From positions 1-64,000 of the forward strand of contig NZ_JAUSRN010000016.1 of NCBI RefSeq assembly GCF_030811855.1: 64,000 bases of DNA. Reading direction: 5' to 3'. The DNA comes from Variovorax paradoxus. Lineage in GTDB: Bacteria > Pseudomonadota > Gammaproteobacteria > Burkholderiales > Burkholderiaceae_C. The notes beneath the pieces are model-generated. The model saw nothing but the letters and a program-made list of their open reading frames with translations. It was not told where the DNA came from and ran no database searches. A program made the translations under genes and the position numbers. Every line of letters starts with the position of its first letter. The stretch's first letter is position 1. Shown piece by piece: positions 1 to 8,265 of the stretch.

Positions 1-1755
1 ACCCATCCGACCCTGCGCACGCACAACTTCGTGAACGACGCGAACGGCAACGCCCTGTACGCCTACTACGCCTACGAGGGCACGCCCCAGGTGCACGCCA
101 ACGGCCAGCGCCAGCTGGTGGTCAACGGCGAGGTGCTGGGGCGCTACGGCCTGCTCGCGGACACCCGCTTCGAGGGCACGGCGCTGGCGCAGAACGGCCC
201 GCTCTTCAGCGCCCAGAGCGACTTCAGCTTCGGCTACCAGCCCATCGACGGCAACTACCCCGCGGGCAGCCCCGGCACCTATGCGGTGGCCACGGGCGAC
301 ACCCTGCAGAGCATCGCCAAGGGGGCGTACGGGGATGCGAGCCTGTGGTACCTGATCGCGGATGCGAACGGGCTGAGCAGCGATGCGGACCTGCGCACCG
401 GGCAGGTGCTCAGGATTCCGACCAGGGTGGGGAGTGCGGACAACGCGAGCACCTTCAGGCCGTACGACCCGTCAAAGATTGCCAGCGACTCGCCGACCAT
501 GATGGCGACGCCGCAGGCCGAGGATGGCGGCTGCGGGGCCGTCGGCCAGATCATCATGGTGGTGGTCGCCGTGGTGGCTGCAGTCTTTACCGCAGGAGCG
601 GCGCTCGCTGCCATGGGCGCCACACTGGCGACCGCCGGGACGGGCACGCTCATCGCGGCGGGGGCCATTGGCGGTGCCGTTGGCTCCATCGCGAGCCAGG
701 CGGTCGGAATAGCGATCGGCGCGCAGGACAGCTTCAGTTGGAAGGGCGTGGCGCTGGGGGCCATCGGCGGCGGTGTCACGGCCGGCCTGGGCGGGGCCGG
801 GTTGCTCCCAGATACGGGCAATGTCTTCCTCGATGGGGCGATTCGTGGTGCCGTGAGCAGCACCTTGACGCAAGGTATCGCAGTGGTCACCGGCTTGCAG
901 GACAAATTCAGCTGGAAGTCGGTCGCTGCATCCGCAGTCGGTGCGGGTGTGGGCGCGGCGGCAGGCCCGGCCATCGGCAAGGCGTTCGGCGAAGCGTTCG
1001 GCAACAACGCAGGCAGCGCCTTCGCGGCGCGACTTGCGACGGGCCTGGTCGCGGGCACGGCGGCTGCGGTGATGCGCGGGGGCAAGGTGGCGATTCAGCA
1101 GGTCGCGACTGATGCCTTTGGCAATGCGTTGGGGGAATCCATCGCAGCGGCGAATGGGCAGCAGGCGCAAGGCGTCGGGCCGCGGATTACCGCAACGGGA
1201 TGGACATCGAGAGCGACAACGCCGCGCTGCAGCGGCAGACGCAGCCTTACTACGACCAAATCGTGGGGGCATTCGGTCAGCCCGGTGACGGCAACCGGTA
1301 CGCTGGCGTGCAGATCGCAGCGGGTTCGGGCTACAGCGGCATGGGTTCGGGCAGCGGCCGTGATCAGAACATCGATCGCATGCTCGATTTGGCTAATAGA
1401 CCCGAGTCGGGTGGAACGCGGAGCAGCATGGGTGCCGATGGCGTGCCGCGTGTGGGCTTCGGTGTGTTTGGGCCGGCCGAGAGCATTCGCAGCGACGGGC
1501 GCGGCTTCATCGATGAAGTCAGGAGTGCGACGGAAGGGTCGATCAATCAGGGGAGCGCGATCGGCACGCCATTGCCACCGTCACCGTACAAGTGGGTATC
1601 CAACGAGATGGTCGACGGAAGAGTTGTCCCTGGGCATTGGACAGACGGCGTCGACACAGGAGACGATTCGGCGCGCCTCCTGGCGCGGTCCAAGGACAGT
1701 CCGGCGATGCAACAGTGGGCGAAGAACTACTACAGCGATGGTGCCAACTCGTTGA
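1..1755 (+). CDS. Large LysM-containing (RHS-like) polymorphic toxin, 5'-truncated, upstream half of a frameshifted gene
   Basis: The gene enters from the window edge: the frame is open from base 1 and the true start lies upstream. Around residues 85-125 of the visible part is a LysM domain (T-G-D-T-L-Q-S-I-A, then L-W-Y-L-I-A-D-A-N-G-L and G-Q-V-L-R-I-P), which in this family binds peptidoglycan or glycan. It is followed by a long Gly/Ala-rich hydrophobic stretch (about 170-375) that could span or insert into a membrane, typical of secreted polymorphic toxins just before the C-terminal toxin tip. Sense coding ends near base 1184. Beyond that this frame is Arg/Thr-rich nonsense to a stop at 1755, while the sensible protein continues one base back in the frame of the next entry, beginning D-Y-R-N-G at 1185. 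Adding one G near 1182 would restore continuity. The family assignment (RHS/YD-type or other large effector) is inferred because the N-terminus is missing. Confidence 0.6.
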   Translation, partial: THPTLRTHNFVNDANGNALYAYYAYEGTPQVHANGQRQLVVNGEVLGRYGLLADTRFEGTALAQNGPLFSAQSDFSFGYQPIDGNYPAGSPGTYAVATGDTLQSIAKGAYGDASLWYLIADANGLSSDADLRTGQVLRIPTRVGSADNASTFRPYDPSKIASDSPTMMATPQAEDGGCGAVGQIIMVVVAVVAAVFTAGAALAAMGATLATAGTGTLIAAGAIGGAVGSIASQAVGIAIGAQDSFSWKGVALGAIGGGVTAGLGGAGLLPDTGNVFLDGAIRGAVSSTLTQGIAVVTGLQDKFSWKSVAASAVGAGVGAAAGPAIGKAFGEAFGNNAGSAFAARLATGLVAGTAAAVMRGGKVAIQQVATDAFGNALGESIAAANGQQAQGVGPRITATGWTSRATTPRCSGRRSLTTTKSWGHSVSPVTATGTLACRSQRVRATAAWVRAAAVIRTSIACSIWLIDPSRVERGAAWVPMACRVWASVCLGRPRAFAATGAASSMKSGVRRKGRSIRGARSARHCHRHRTSGYPTRWSTEELSLGIGQTASTQETIRRASWRGPRTVRRCNSGRRTTTAMVPTR

Positions 1756-2561
1756 ATGCGGCCGAGCGCGCGGATGGCTTTGCGGACAGCACGAACCGCT
1801 TTATGCCTCCAGCATCGACACAGACGCTGGGTGATTTGTATGCGGCAAATGCACGGATGGTTGGAGCTGCAACAAGCAAAGAAGGCTGGGTGGCCGCTGC
1901 TCGCGTGGTGTTCTCGAACCCGACCGATGGCGAGAGGAGATCGGCCCTCGCCACGGTCGGGTCTGCGGCCATGATTGGACTAGACGTGGCGCCTGTCGGT
2001 ATCGTCGGTAAGGAAGTCAGTATGGCGATGGTCGGAGGGGTCCGGTCAGCCTGGAATGGGGCCAAGGCCGAGTTGAGGCTGGCTGCTGCGGCCCAGGATG
2101 CGGTTGAAATGCGCGTAGCGGGTGACATCGGCGTGCCTGCGACCCGGTCTGCTAATCCACTGAGCACGGTGCTGGAGTTCGATGCGCATGGGAATGAGAT
2201 CATGTATCGGTCGATGTCGAGAGAGGACTACAGGTATCTGCGAGACTTTGGTGAACTGCGTCCAACAACCGAAACCTCCATCTCGCCCAACTTGGCCTAT
2301 TCTTCAAAATACACCAACAACAACAGCGTGACCGTCCGCTTCGCCACCACGCCGGGCACCTCGGCCGCGTTGCAAGAAATAGGCATTGCAGCCAACCCAC
2401 CGGCAGCGAAGGCTTTGAGCTTGGCCGAGCGCAACGACAGCTGGATGCAAACCAACACGCGCTTCAAGGTCGAAGGCGGGCAGATGACCACGCAATTGGG
2501 CCAAGGCCCTGGCATCACGACTTTCAATCGTGGCATCGTTGACTTTGAGCTCGTTCGCTAA
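1200..2561 (+). CDS. Downstream half of the toxin gene: linker and putative ART-like C-terminal toxin domain
   Basis: This is the continuation of the preceding protein after a one-base shift. The first ATG in this frame is at 1200, but coding sense starts at 1185 (D-Y-R-N-G-M-D-I). The first 300 or so residues are a linker with repeated Gly/Ser/Asn. The last 130 residues form a compact domain: M-Y-R-S-M-S early, T-S-I-S-P-N in the middle, then V-R-F with P-G-T-S-A-A-L, and finally F-K-V-E-G-G-Q and V-D-F-E-L-V-R at the end. The Arg, Ser-x-Ser and late Glu order fits an ADP-ribosyltransferase fold, and I recall similar domains at the tips of contact-dependent and RHS toxins. The activity is inference, not shown. 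A small gene starts 11 bases downstream, as expected for an immunity gene. With no start codon and ribosome site of its own at 1200, it is probably not expressed separately. Confidence 0.6.
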   Translation: MDIESDNAALQRQTQPYYDQIVGAFGQPGDGNRYAGVQIAAGSGYSGMGSGSGRDQNIDRMLDLANRPESGGTRSSMGADGVPRVGFGVFGPAESIRSDGRGFIDEVRSATEGSINQGSAIGTPLPPSPYKWVSNEMVDGRVVPGHWTDGVDTGDDSARLLARSKDSPAMQQWAKNYYSDGANSLNAAERADGFADSTNRFMPPASTQTLGDLYAANARMVGAATSKEGWVAAARVVFSNPTDGERRSALATVGSAAMIGLDVAPVGIVGKEVSMAMVGGVRSAWNGAKAELRLAAAAQDAVEMRVAGDIGVPATRSANPLSTVLEFDAHGNEIMYRSMSREDYRYLRDFGELRPTTETSISPNLAYSSKYTNNNSVTVRFATTPGTSAALQEIGIAANPPAAKALSLAERNDSWMQTNTRFKVEGGQMTTQLGQGPGITTFNRGIVDFELVR

Positions 2562-2572
2562 AGGGAAGACCA

Positions 2573-3055
2573 ATGTTTTTACAGTTCGATCAATCCGGCG
2601 TTCCCATGAAGCGCGTGTACCTGCTCTCAGAGGAACTGAAGGCAGACCCCGGTCGGATCGCCTTGGCGCAAGCCTTGACCCTGAATGCTGCCAAGCCACG
2701 CATGGGCCTCAAGGGCACGCTGGGACTCTTTGGATCGCCCGAATGGTGGGCCAATATAGAGCAACGAAGAATGCCCTTGCGGTTTGTGCAAGGCATCATT
2801 CGCAGCACGTATTTCGCTGGGCAGGATGAGCCGGGCGACCACAACTCCTTTGAGTTGCTGCTGGAGGATGGTGCAACCTACGATGAAAGTATTTACGCCA
2901 ACGACAAGGCCAGTCGTGCACTGTTTCGCGTCGGTCATCGGGTCGAAATCGTCTACGCGCTCGATGAGTCAAAGCGCCAGCCCGCCCAAGATGGCGGCGT
3001 GAATTATTCAGACATCGTGCTCGAAATGGCCGTCTCCCTGGAGCCCGTCAAGTAG
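2573..3055 (+). CDS. Hypothetical protein, candidate immunity protein for the upstream toxin domain
   Basis: A 160-residue soluble protein with no signal peptide or membrane segment and no family I recognise. It is mixed alpha/beta by composition, with an acidic middle part (F-E-L-L-L-E-D-G around residue 90) and an acidic character overall. It begins 11 bases after the toxin stop codon, preceded by AAGGGAAGACCA, and runs in the same direction. That position is where the cognate immunity gene of a polymorphic toxin sits, so immunity is the most economical guess. Nothing in the protein itself proves it. Its 3' end overlaps the convergent DUF4291 gene by eight bases (3048-3055). Confidence 0.6.
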   Translation: MFLQFDQSGVPMKRVYLLSEELKADPGRIALAQALTLNAAKPRMGLKGTLGLFGSPEWWANIEQRRMPLRFVQGIIRSTYFAGQDEPGDHNSFELLLEDGATYDESIYANDKASRALFRVGHRVEIVYALDESKRQPAQDGGVNYSDIVLEMAVSLEPVK

Positions 3056-3632
3056 CCTGCTGACCGGGGTAGGCCTGCTCCACCGGTAGCTTGTTGGCAG
3101 CTTCTTGGAGCTGCCCTTGCTGCACCAGCGCGCGCACTTCATGGGCCGTCGCCGTCACTTCCGTGATCCTGCGCGTCCACTGGTTCACGTAGAGCCGCAC
3201 AGCCTCCTTGCTCAGGCCAATCTGAATGGCCCGATGCTCCAATGGCTGCAAATGCAAATCGCGCTCCGGATCCCATTGCACCCGCACCGGGCGGCGCTGC
3301 TTGAGCTCGGCGTAGGCATCCATCGACATGCCTGCTGGCGAGTGGCTCGGACAGCTATGGGCCAAAGCCCACTCGAAGCCCTCGCGCGTGATGTCGATCG
3401 CCAGAATGCGCTTCTGGCCTTCGTCCTTCAACCCCCAGCCGGCGCGGTACATCATCCAGAGGAAAGAAGGCTTGATCCACGTCATGCGCTCCAGCTTGAA
3501 CGGTGGCGAGATGAAGCGGCCATGCGCCAGAGCAGAGTCGGCAATCGCATCGCTGTACGCCTGATAGACCCGAATGGTGTCGGCGTCGTACATGGCGCGG
3601 ATTTGGTTGTGGGGAATTGCGTCGGTCTTCAT
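3048..3632 (-). CDS. DUF4291 family protein
   Basis: A 194-residue protein carrying the DUF4291 signature near its start: I-R-A-M-Y-D-A-D-T-I-R-V-Y-Q-A-Y, then P-P-F-K-L-E-R-M-T-W-I-K-P-S-F-L-W-M-M-Y-R and I-T-R-E-G-F-E-W-A-L. Length and motif order match a full-length member. The family is widespread in bacteria and fungi; I know of no firmly established function. It is cytoplasmic by sequence. It converges on the candidate immunity gene and is followed at 126 bases by another minus-strand gene (ORF6N), so the block may be an accessory cassette rather than a functional unit with the toxin. Confidence 0.88.
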   Translation of the reverse strand: MKTDAIPHNQIRAMYDADTIRVYQAYSDAIADSALAHGRFISPPFKLERMTWIKPSFLWMMYRAGWGLKDEGQKRILAIDITREGFEWALAHSCPSHSPAGMSMDAYAELKQRRPVRVQWDPERDLHLQPLEHRAIQIGLSKEAVRLYVNQWTRRITEVTATAHEVRALVQQGQLQEAANKLPVEQAYPGQQAT

Positions 3633-3758
3633 GCGTGCATGCCTGTTCAGTAGCAGCTAAAAAAATAAATGCCTCGCCCAACCCCTTGGCCGCCGAGTGC
3701 CGGGGTTCTGTGGTCGCAAGCTGCGACCACCCTGGGCGCGTCATCGGTGTGTCGTCTG

Positions 3759-4364
3759 TCAGCCCGTGCGCGCCTTGCCCTTGGTCGCCTTCTTCTCCTC
3801 GGGCGTCACGAACCCGATCGGCCGCTTGGGCGACTCCGGTGGCATCGTCAGTTCCCTGACCGCCTCGAAGAGCTGCCTCAGCTGATTGCGCGTGTTGCGG
3901 CTGAAGGTGTCGTGGCTCAATTCCAGCCGCTCCGTCTTCTCCTCGATCTCGGCCAGCCGCTTGGCCGGGTCCTCATGCAGGCTCGCCGCCTGGCGCAGCC
4001 GCACGAACGCGCGCACCACGTAGATGCCCATCTCGACGGCCTGGCTTGAGGCCAGGATATTGGCCAGCGCCACCGCCCCGAACTCCGTGAAAGCAAACGG
4101 CAGCGATCTGGAAAACTTCAGCTTCGAGAGGTGGTCACAGTTTGTGACCACCTCGGCCTTCTCGGCCGCGTCCAGCTGGAACATGAAGTCCGACGGAAAG
4201 CGCCCCGCGTTGCGCTTGACGGCCTGGTTCAGCGCCTTGGTCGGCACGCCATAGAGCTCGGCCAGATCGGCGTCGATCATCACCTTCAGGCCGCGCAGCA
4301 GCTGGATGCGCCCCTCGATGCGCGGCAGCAGCGCGCCGGCTGTTCTTGTCGTTGTTGTCGCCAT
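3759..4364 (-). CDS. ORF6N domain-containing DNA-binding protein
   Basis: The protein has 201 residues from the ATG at 4364, which is preceded by AGGGAACGC; an in-frame extension further upstream has no coding character. The N-terminal 90 residues carry the ORF6N signature: V-M-I-D-A-D-L-A-E-L-Y-G, T-K-A-L-N-Q-A-V-K-R-N, R-F-P-S-D-F-M-F-Q-L, then A-F-T-E-F-G-A-V-A-L-A-N-I-L. ORF6N is a DNA-binding domain related to KilA-N and Bro proteins of phages and large DNA viruses. In bacteria it is usually carried on prophages or accessory islands. The C-terminal half (about 115-180) is a charged, probably coiled helix. A small ORF ends 34 bases upstream in the same direction and may be co-transcribed. 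Confidence 0.87.
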   Translation of the reverse strand: MATTTTRTAGALLPRIEGRIQLLRGLKVMIDADLAELYGVPTKALNQAVKRNAGRFPSDFMFQLDAAEKAEVVTNCDHLSKLKFSRSLPFAFTEFGAVALANILASSQAVEMGIYVVRAFVRLRQAASLHEDPAKRLAEIEEKTERLELSHDTFSRNTRNQLRQLFEAVRELTMPPESPKRPIGFVTPEEKKATKGKARTG

Positions 4365-4398
4365 GCGTTCCCTGGTCTTGTCTTCCGGTCTTTGTTCT

Positions 4399-4572
4399 TC
4401 AGTGGCTGGCCTGCGCCAGAACCGTCTCCAGCATCTGCGAGACGAACTGCTGCTTGGTCTTTGGCAGTTGCTCCACCGCATCGATTTGCTGGTGCAGCCG
4501 CGACACCGGCCCGCGCCTGGTGGTACCGCGCCGCGTGGTGCCGGCAGCGGCCGGCTGCGTGTTCTGGCCCAT
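4399..4572 (-). CDS. Small 57-residue ORF, possible C-terminal remnant of an XRE-type regulator
   Basis: It reads ATG (4572) to TGA (4399) and ends 34 bases before the ORF6N gene. Residues 1-25 are basic and low-complexity (two T-T-R-R-G blocks). Residues 26-55 (R-L-H-Q-Q-I-D-A-V-E-Q-L-P-K-T-K-Q-Q-F-V then S-Q-M-L-E-T-V-L-A-Q-A) resemble the helical tail that follows the HTH domain in many small XRE-family regulators. The HTH itself is absent and a stop codon lies six codons upstream, so this is either a decayed regulator or a short partner of ORF6N. Codon choice is GC-rich and consistent with coding. I have seen this tail pattern before, but the assignment is tentative. Confidence 0.35.
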   Translation of the reverse strand: MGQNTQPAAAGTTRRGTTRRGPVSRLHQQIDAVEQLPKTKQQFVSQMLETVLAQASH

Positions 4573-4858
4573 CAGTTTAGCCCGGCCCTAAGCGTTTCAC
4601 GCGAAGTGCGGATGCATTGACGGAGACCCTGAGCACCCAGCTGGTGGCCGCGCCGGAGCAAGACAGCCAGCGCTACTTCCAGATTGGCGGAGTCGCGCTT
4701 ATGTCCAGACTCGACTGTCAAGAAATAAATTCCTTGATGCTTCACAGCTAGACACCCGTCATCTCGCCCGAGCAAGTTACTCGAAAAGCCGCCCTTGTAC
4801 TTGCCCCTTGGCATACTCTGGCGAACACTCCGTCTCTCATTCATCCAAGGTAGGCACG

Positions 4859-5635
4859 ATGCCGAACGCAAGAAAAATCGTCAATCTGGGCATCGCCACT
4901 CCGGCATACAACAACACGGTGCTAATGAGCTATGCGAACACGCTGTTCGGCATTCAGGCGGCGGCAATGAACGGGGGGATCGGGTGCCGGCTGCTGTGGT
5001 CGTCGAGTTCGAGTGTGATCGCGGTCGCGCGGAATTTGCTTGTCGACGAATTCTTGCGTGATGATCGCCTGTCTCATCTGTTGTTCATCGACGCGGATAT
5101 GGCCTTTCCGCCGGAGGATTTGATGCGCATGTTGGCAGCCAGTGAGTCGCTGGAGCCTCACGACGTTGTTGCGGCCATCTGTCCCCGCAAGCGCTTGAAC
5201 TGGGAGCGTGTGATGGCGGCAGCACGCATGCAGCCTCAACTGGCAAGTGAGGGTCTGGCCACGCTGGCCGGGTCGTTCGACGGCATGTTCAAGCCGCTAT
5301 CGGGACGGATGGAGGATGTGTTCGAAGATCGTCCTGTGGAAGTCGAGGCGATCGGGACGGGCGTCATGCTGATAAGTCGCTCCGCTCTAGAACACCTGAT
5401 GGCGCACGGGGTTCAGCGCGTCAGGATGGGATCGCAGCAAATCGAACTGAATGTGTTTTTTGAAGAGACCGTGGTCAACGGCTTCCATACCTCGGAAGAC
5501 ATCTCTTTTTGCCACAAGGTGCGCCGCGCGGGTGGGCGAGTGTGGGGCGTTCCATGGTTCCGCGTGACGCACGGCGGCAATTACGACCACATCGGGGATA
5601 TCGGTGCCATCTCGCGAGCCCATATGGCGCTGTAA
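4859..5635 (+). CDS. GT-A fold glycosyltransferase (GT2-like)
   Basis: The protein has 258 residues. The ATG at 4859 is chosen over the one at 4808 because AAGGTAGG lies at the right distance and the protein then begins directly with the beta strand V-N-L-G-I-A-T-P-A-Y-N. The nucleotide-sugar/metal motif D-A-D is at residues 78-80 (L-L-F-I-D-A-D-M-A-F-P-P). Later come G-T-G-V-M-L-I-S-R and, near the end, the acceptor/base region T-S-E-D-I-S-F-C and H-G-G-N-Y-D-H-I-G. It has no membrane segment, so it is probably cytoplasmic. It converges on the GT41 gene (61-base gap with a short CACGGC-GA-GCCGTG hairpin at 5668-5681), so the two stay together without sharing a transcript. Sugar and acceptor are unknown; a role in decorating the neighbouring adhesin is inference. 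Confidence 0.78.
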   Translation: MPNARKIVNLGIATPAYNNTVLMSYANTLFGIQAAAMNGGIGCRLLWSSSSSVIAVARNLLVDEFLRDDRLSHLLFIDADMAFPPEDLMRMLAASESLEPHDVVAAICPRKRLNWERVMAAARMQPQLASEGLATLAGSFDGMFKPLSGRMEDVFEDRPVEVEAIGTGVMLISRSALEHLMAHGVQRVRMGSQQIELNVFFEETVVNGFHTSEDISFCHKVRRAGGRVWGVPWFRVTHGGNYDHIGDIGAISRAHMAL

Positions 5636-5695
5636 CGGCGATGTCTTGCGGGCGGGAGGGCAGCACTCACGGCGAGCCGTGCAACTGCCGCGCGA

Positions 5696-7918
5696 TCATG
5701 CAGGGACGACGAGCGGGATCGGTGGCTCACGTCGCATGTGGCGCTCCATCATCATCTGATACGCGGCTTCGATACCAGATCGGTACCGCTCTATATCGAA
5801 CAATGGTGCACTCGTCCTTGCCTGGTGTAGATGCTCCCTTTGGCCCTGGAGCTCCATAGGATCTGCGGCCAACTCGATGGCCCTCGTCGCATACGCTTCG
5901 AGAGTGGGCATCACCATCTCCGGCAACCCGACGGCATGGAGCAGGCTGGCGGCAACGCGGCTGGCAAACGTTGTTCCGAGGCAAGTGAGCAAGGGAAGGC
6001 CTGCCCAGAGAGCGTCGCTCCCCGTGGTATGCGCATTGCAAGGAAACGTGTCCAGGAACAAATCAGCCAGCGCATGCCGGCTGAGGTGATCAGGCAGGGG
6101 TTGCCGTGGCGCAAAAACAAGGCGCTCAGGCGAAATGCCGAGATTCAACGCTTCCTGCCGCAGGCGAGGTTCTGTCCCGCTGTCCGGCCTGTACAGCCAT
6201 AGAACGCTGTCGGGGACCGCATGGAGAATTCGCATCCAGACCGCAAAGACGGCTGGGGTGATCTTGTAGGTGTTGTTGAAGCAACAGAAGACGAATCCGT
6301 TTGCAGGAAGGCCGGCTGCATTTCTGGCAGTTGCCTTGTCAACCTGCAGAGGCGCGATCGAACGCAAGCCCGAGGCGTTTGGTTGATAGCAGTGAGGCAG
6401 GGTGACGATTTGTTCGGCATAGAAACGCGCGTGTTCCGGCGGCGTCACAATCGCATCGCCCACGATGTAGTCGATACATGTGGTCCCCATGCTTGCGGGA
6501 TAGCCCAGGTAGTTGACCTGCACGGGTGCGGCACGTTCGGTAAATATGCGTGGGCGGCAGTTTTGTGTGTAGCCTTTCAAGTCGATTGCTAGGTCGATTT
6601 CCAGCTTGCGGGACAAGGCGCAAACAGCGCTATCCGACTCCTGGGAGACGTCGAAAAAATGATCTATCGACTGTGTCAGACGCTTGGTCATGTCATCTGG
6701 AGCCGACGGTCCGAAGGAAAAAAGAAACACCTCGAACTTCGAGTTGTCATGCTTTTCAAGAAGCTCAGCGATCAGCAACGTGGTCGCGTGCGCATGAAAG
6801 TCCGCAGAAAAATACCCCAGGCGAATCCTTTCGTGGGGACTGCGTTCGGGCAGCGGCAAAGGCTCGGCATCTGGGAAAAAATGCGCCATGAACGTCGCTC
6901 CCGCCTGTCGGATCACTTCAAGGTCATCGCATCCGACCGCCATGACAAACGGGGATGCGGTTGGTTCTCCCCGCATGACGGCTTCACACAGACGGGCCTT
7001 GGCGCTGTCGAAGTCGCGCCAGCGCACCAACTGCGCCATCGCAAGGAAATGGTCTCCCGCGGCGTAGGCTGGCACCGGATCGGAGTCGAGGGCCTTTTCA
7101 AGATGAAGGAGCGCTTCGTCATGCCGGTTCCCTACGACGAGCGAGCGCGCGGCAAGGAAGTGGTCTTCCCCGCAACTGCGCGGCGATAGCGCGCCGAGAG
7201 CGATCACGCGTTCAAACGCTTGCACGGCCTTGGGCGAATTTCCCATCCCAAGAAGCACATGGCCGTGCGCTCTCCAGGCGTCCACCGACGAAGCGCGGCG
7301 AGCGATTGCCTTGTTGCTTTCGGCCAGGGCCTCCTGATGCAAATGCAAGCCGCATAGCGCGTAAATGCGTCTGCACTGGGCATCGGGGTCATCGCTCGAC
7401 CTTGCCAGCACGGCATCAAAATCGACCAGCGCTTCGGCATGCCGTCCTTTCTCGAACAGCGCCACCCCTCGGTTGTAATGCGTGTCGATGGAGGTCGGGC
7501 AGATTGCCAATGCGCGGTCATAGCACTGCATTGCCCGCTCGAAGTGGCCCTGCCGATTGAGAGCATTCGCGAGATTTGTAAGAACGTCATGCGCGCCGGG
7601 GTCCAGTAGCAGCGCCACTTGATAAGCCTCTATCGCTTCTTCATGGCGCTTCAATCCGTGCAAGGCATTGCCGCGGGTTGCATGCGTATTTGAAATGCGC
7701 GGTTCGATGGCAATCGCGAGATCGGCGTACCGCAACGCGTCGTCGAGATGGCTTCGCTGAATGCCCAAGATGCCAAGCATTCCAAGGCTCTGGTGATGGC
7801 GCGGTGCGCGGCGCAGGATTTCCTGATAGCCGGCTTCCGCTTGATCCAGCAGGCCCTCCTGGTGAATGCGCAACATCGCGTCGAATTCACGATCGATCTC
7901 TTTGGTCGCACTCTCCAT
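5696..7918 (-). CDS. TPR-repeat GT41 glycosyltransferase (O-GlcNAc-transferase/SPINDLY-like)
   Basis: A 740-residue cytoplasmic enzyme. Residues about 10-320 are tetratricopeptide repeats (for example A-L-R-Y-A-D-L-A-I-A-I-E-P, A-M-Q-C-Y-D-R-A-L-A-I-C-P). Residues about 355-725 are a GT41 catalytic region: I-R-L-G-Y-F-S-A-D-F with H-A-H-A-T-T-L-L, Y-L-G-Y-P-A-S-M-G, C-F-N-N-T-Y-K-I-T-P (the Lys that contacts UDP in OGT), and D-L-F-L-D-T-F-P-C-N then H-T-T-G-S-D-A-L-W-A-G-L-P with A-S-R-V-A-A-S-L-L. These match human OGT block by block, so the active site looks intact. The family moves GlcNAc, glucose or other sugars from UDP or GDP donors to Ser/Thr or Asn of proteins. It is divergent from a trimeric autotransporter adhesin 347 bases away, suggesting that this adhesin is its substrate. 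Confidence 0.92.
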   Translation of the reverse strand: MESATKEIDREFDAMLRIHQEGLLDQAEAGYQEILRRAPRHHQSLGMLGILGIQRSHLDDALRYADLAIAIEPRISNTHATRGNALHGLKRHEEAIEAYQVALLLDPGAHDVLTNLANALNRQGHFERAMQCYDRALAICPTSIDTHYNRGVALFEKGRHAEALVDFDAVLARSSDDPDAQCRRIYALCGLHLHQEALAESNKAIARRASSVDAWRAHGHVLLGMGNSPKAVQAFERVIALGALSPRSCGEDHFLAARSLVVGNRHDEALLHLEKALDSDPVPAYAAGDHFLAMAQLVRWRDFDSAKARLCEAVMRGEPTASPFVMAVGCDDLEVIRQAGATFMAHFFPDAEPLPLPERSPHERIRLGYFSADFHAHATTLLIAELLEKHDNSKFEVFLFSFGPSAPDDMTKRLTQSIDHFFDVSQESDSAVCALSRKLEIDLAIDLKGYTQNCRPRIFTERAAPVQVNYLGYPASMGTTCIDYIVGDAIVTPPEHARFYAEQIVTLPHCYQPNASGLRSIAPLQVDKATARNAAGLPANGFVFCCFNNTYKITPAVFAVWMRILHAVPDSVLWLYRPDSGTEPRLRQEALNLGISPERLVFAPRQPLPDHLSRHALADLFLDTFPCNAHTTGSDALWAGLPLLTCLGTTFASRVAASLLHAVGLPEMVMPTLEAYATRAIELAADPMELQGQREHLHQARTSAPLFDIERYRSGIEAAYQMMMERHMRREPPIPLVVPA

Positions 7919-8265
7919 CGAATCTCCCTGAATGGTTGCACGCGCCTAGAACGGCGCTCACCCGATTCTCCCTCCCCTTTTGCGCCACTGAGACGGTGCA
8001 CTTTTCCACAAATCGGGCCCTTCAATTGTCAAATATCGTCGCGCCCGCTCTGAGGCAGAACGCCTCGCTCTATATTGCCGACGCAAACGTTCGACCGGTT
8101 CAATTGCATACATTGATGACGCCCTTATCGAGGGCCCGTCCCTGCACGCAAATTGTTCAGATCAAAGTCTGTGACGCATTCAGGACTCCTTCGCACGAAG
8201 GTCCTTGGATATCCTACAAAAAACATCAACGGGGCTCCGATGCAGGTTCCCCAAGGGAGAAAGTT
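7919..8265. other. Divergent intergenic region between the GT41 and adhesin genes
   Basis: This 347-base region must hold the start signals of both divergent genes. It is AT-richer than its surroundings from about 8020 to 8230. A small imperfect hairpin sits at 8183-8204 (CCTTCG-CA-CGAAGG core, flanked by GGA/TCC). On the minus strand a TTGACA-like hexamer occurs at 8027-8032, but no good -10 follows, so I do not call promoters. No ORF with coding character is present. Confidence 0.5.

Noticed and set aside
1175-1190. Programmed -1 frameshifting in the toxin gene
   Set aside because: No X-XXY-YYZ heptamer or strong downstream pseudoknot is visible at the junction. A plain one-base deletion explains it better.
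4615-4751. A plus-strand stretch reading T-L-S-T-Q-L-V-A-A-P-E-Q-D-S-Q-R-Y-F-Q-I-G-G
   Set aside because: It looks protein-like but has no start codon, is about 40 codons long, and I could not attach it to a family. It may be a decayed gene end.
5668-5681. CACGGC-GA-GCCGTG hairpin as a terminator between the two glycosyltransferase genes
   Set aside because: The loop is only two bases and there is no T-run on either side.
8027-8050. TTGACA-like hexamer as the GT41 promoter
   Set aside because: No acceptable -10 hexamer follows at 16-18 bases.
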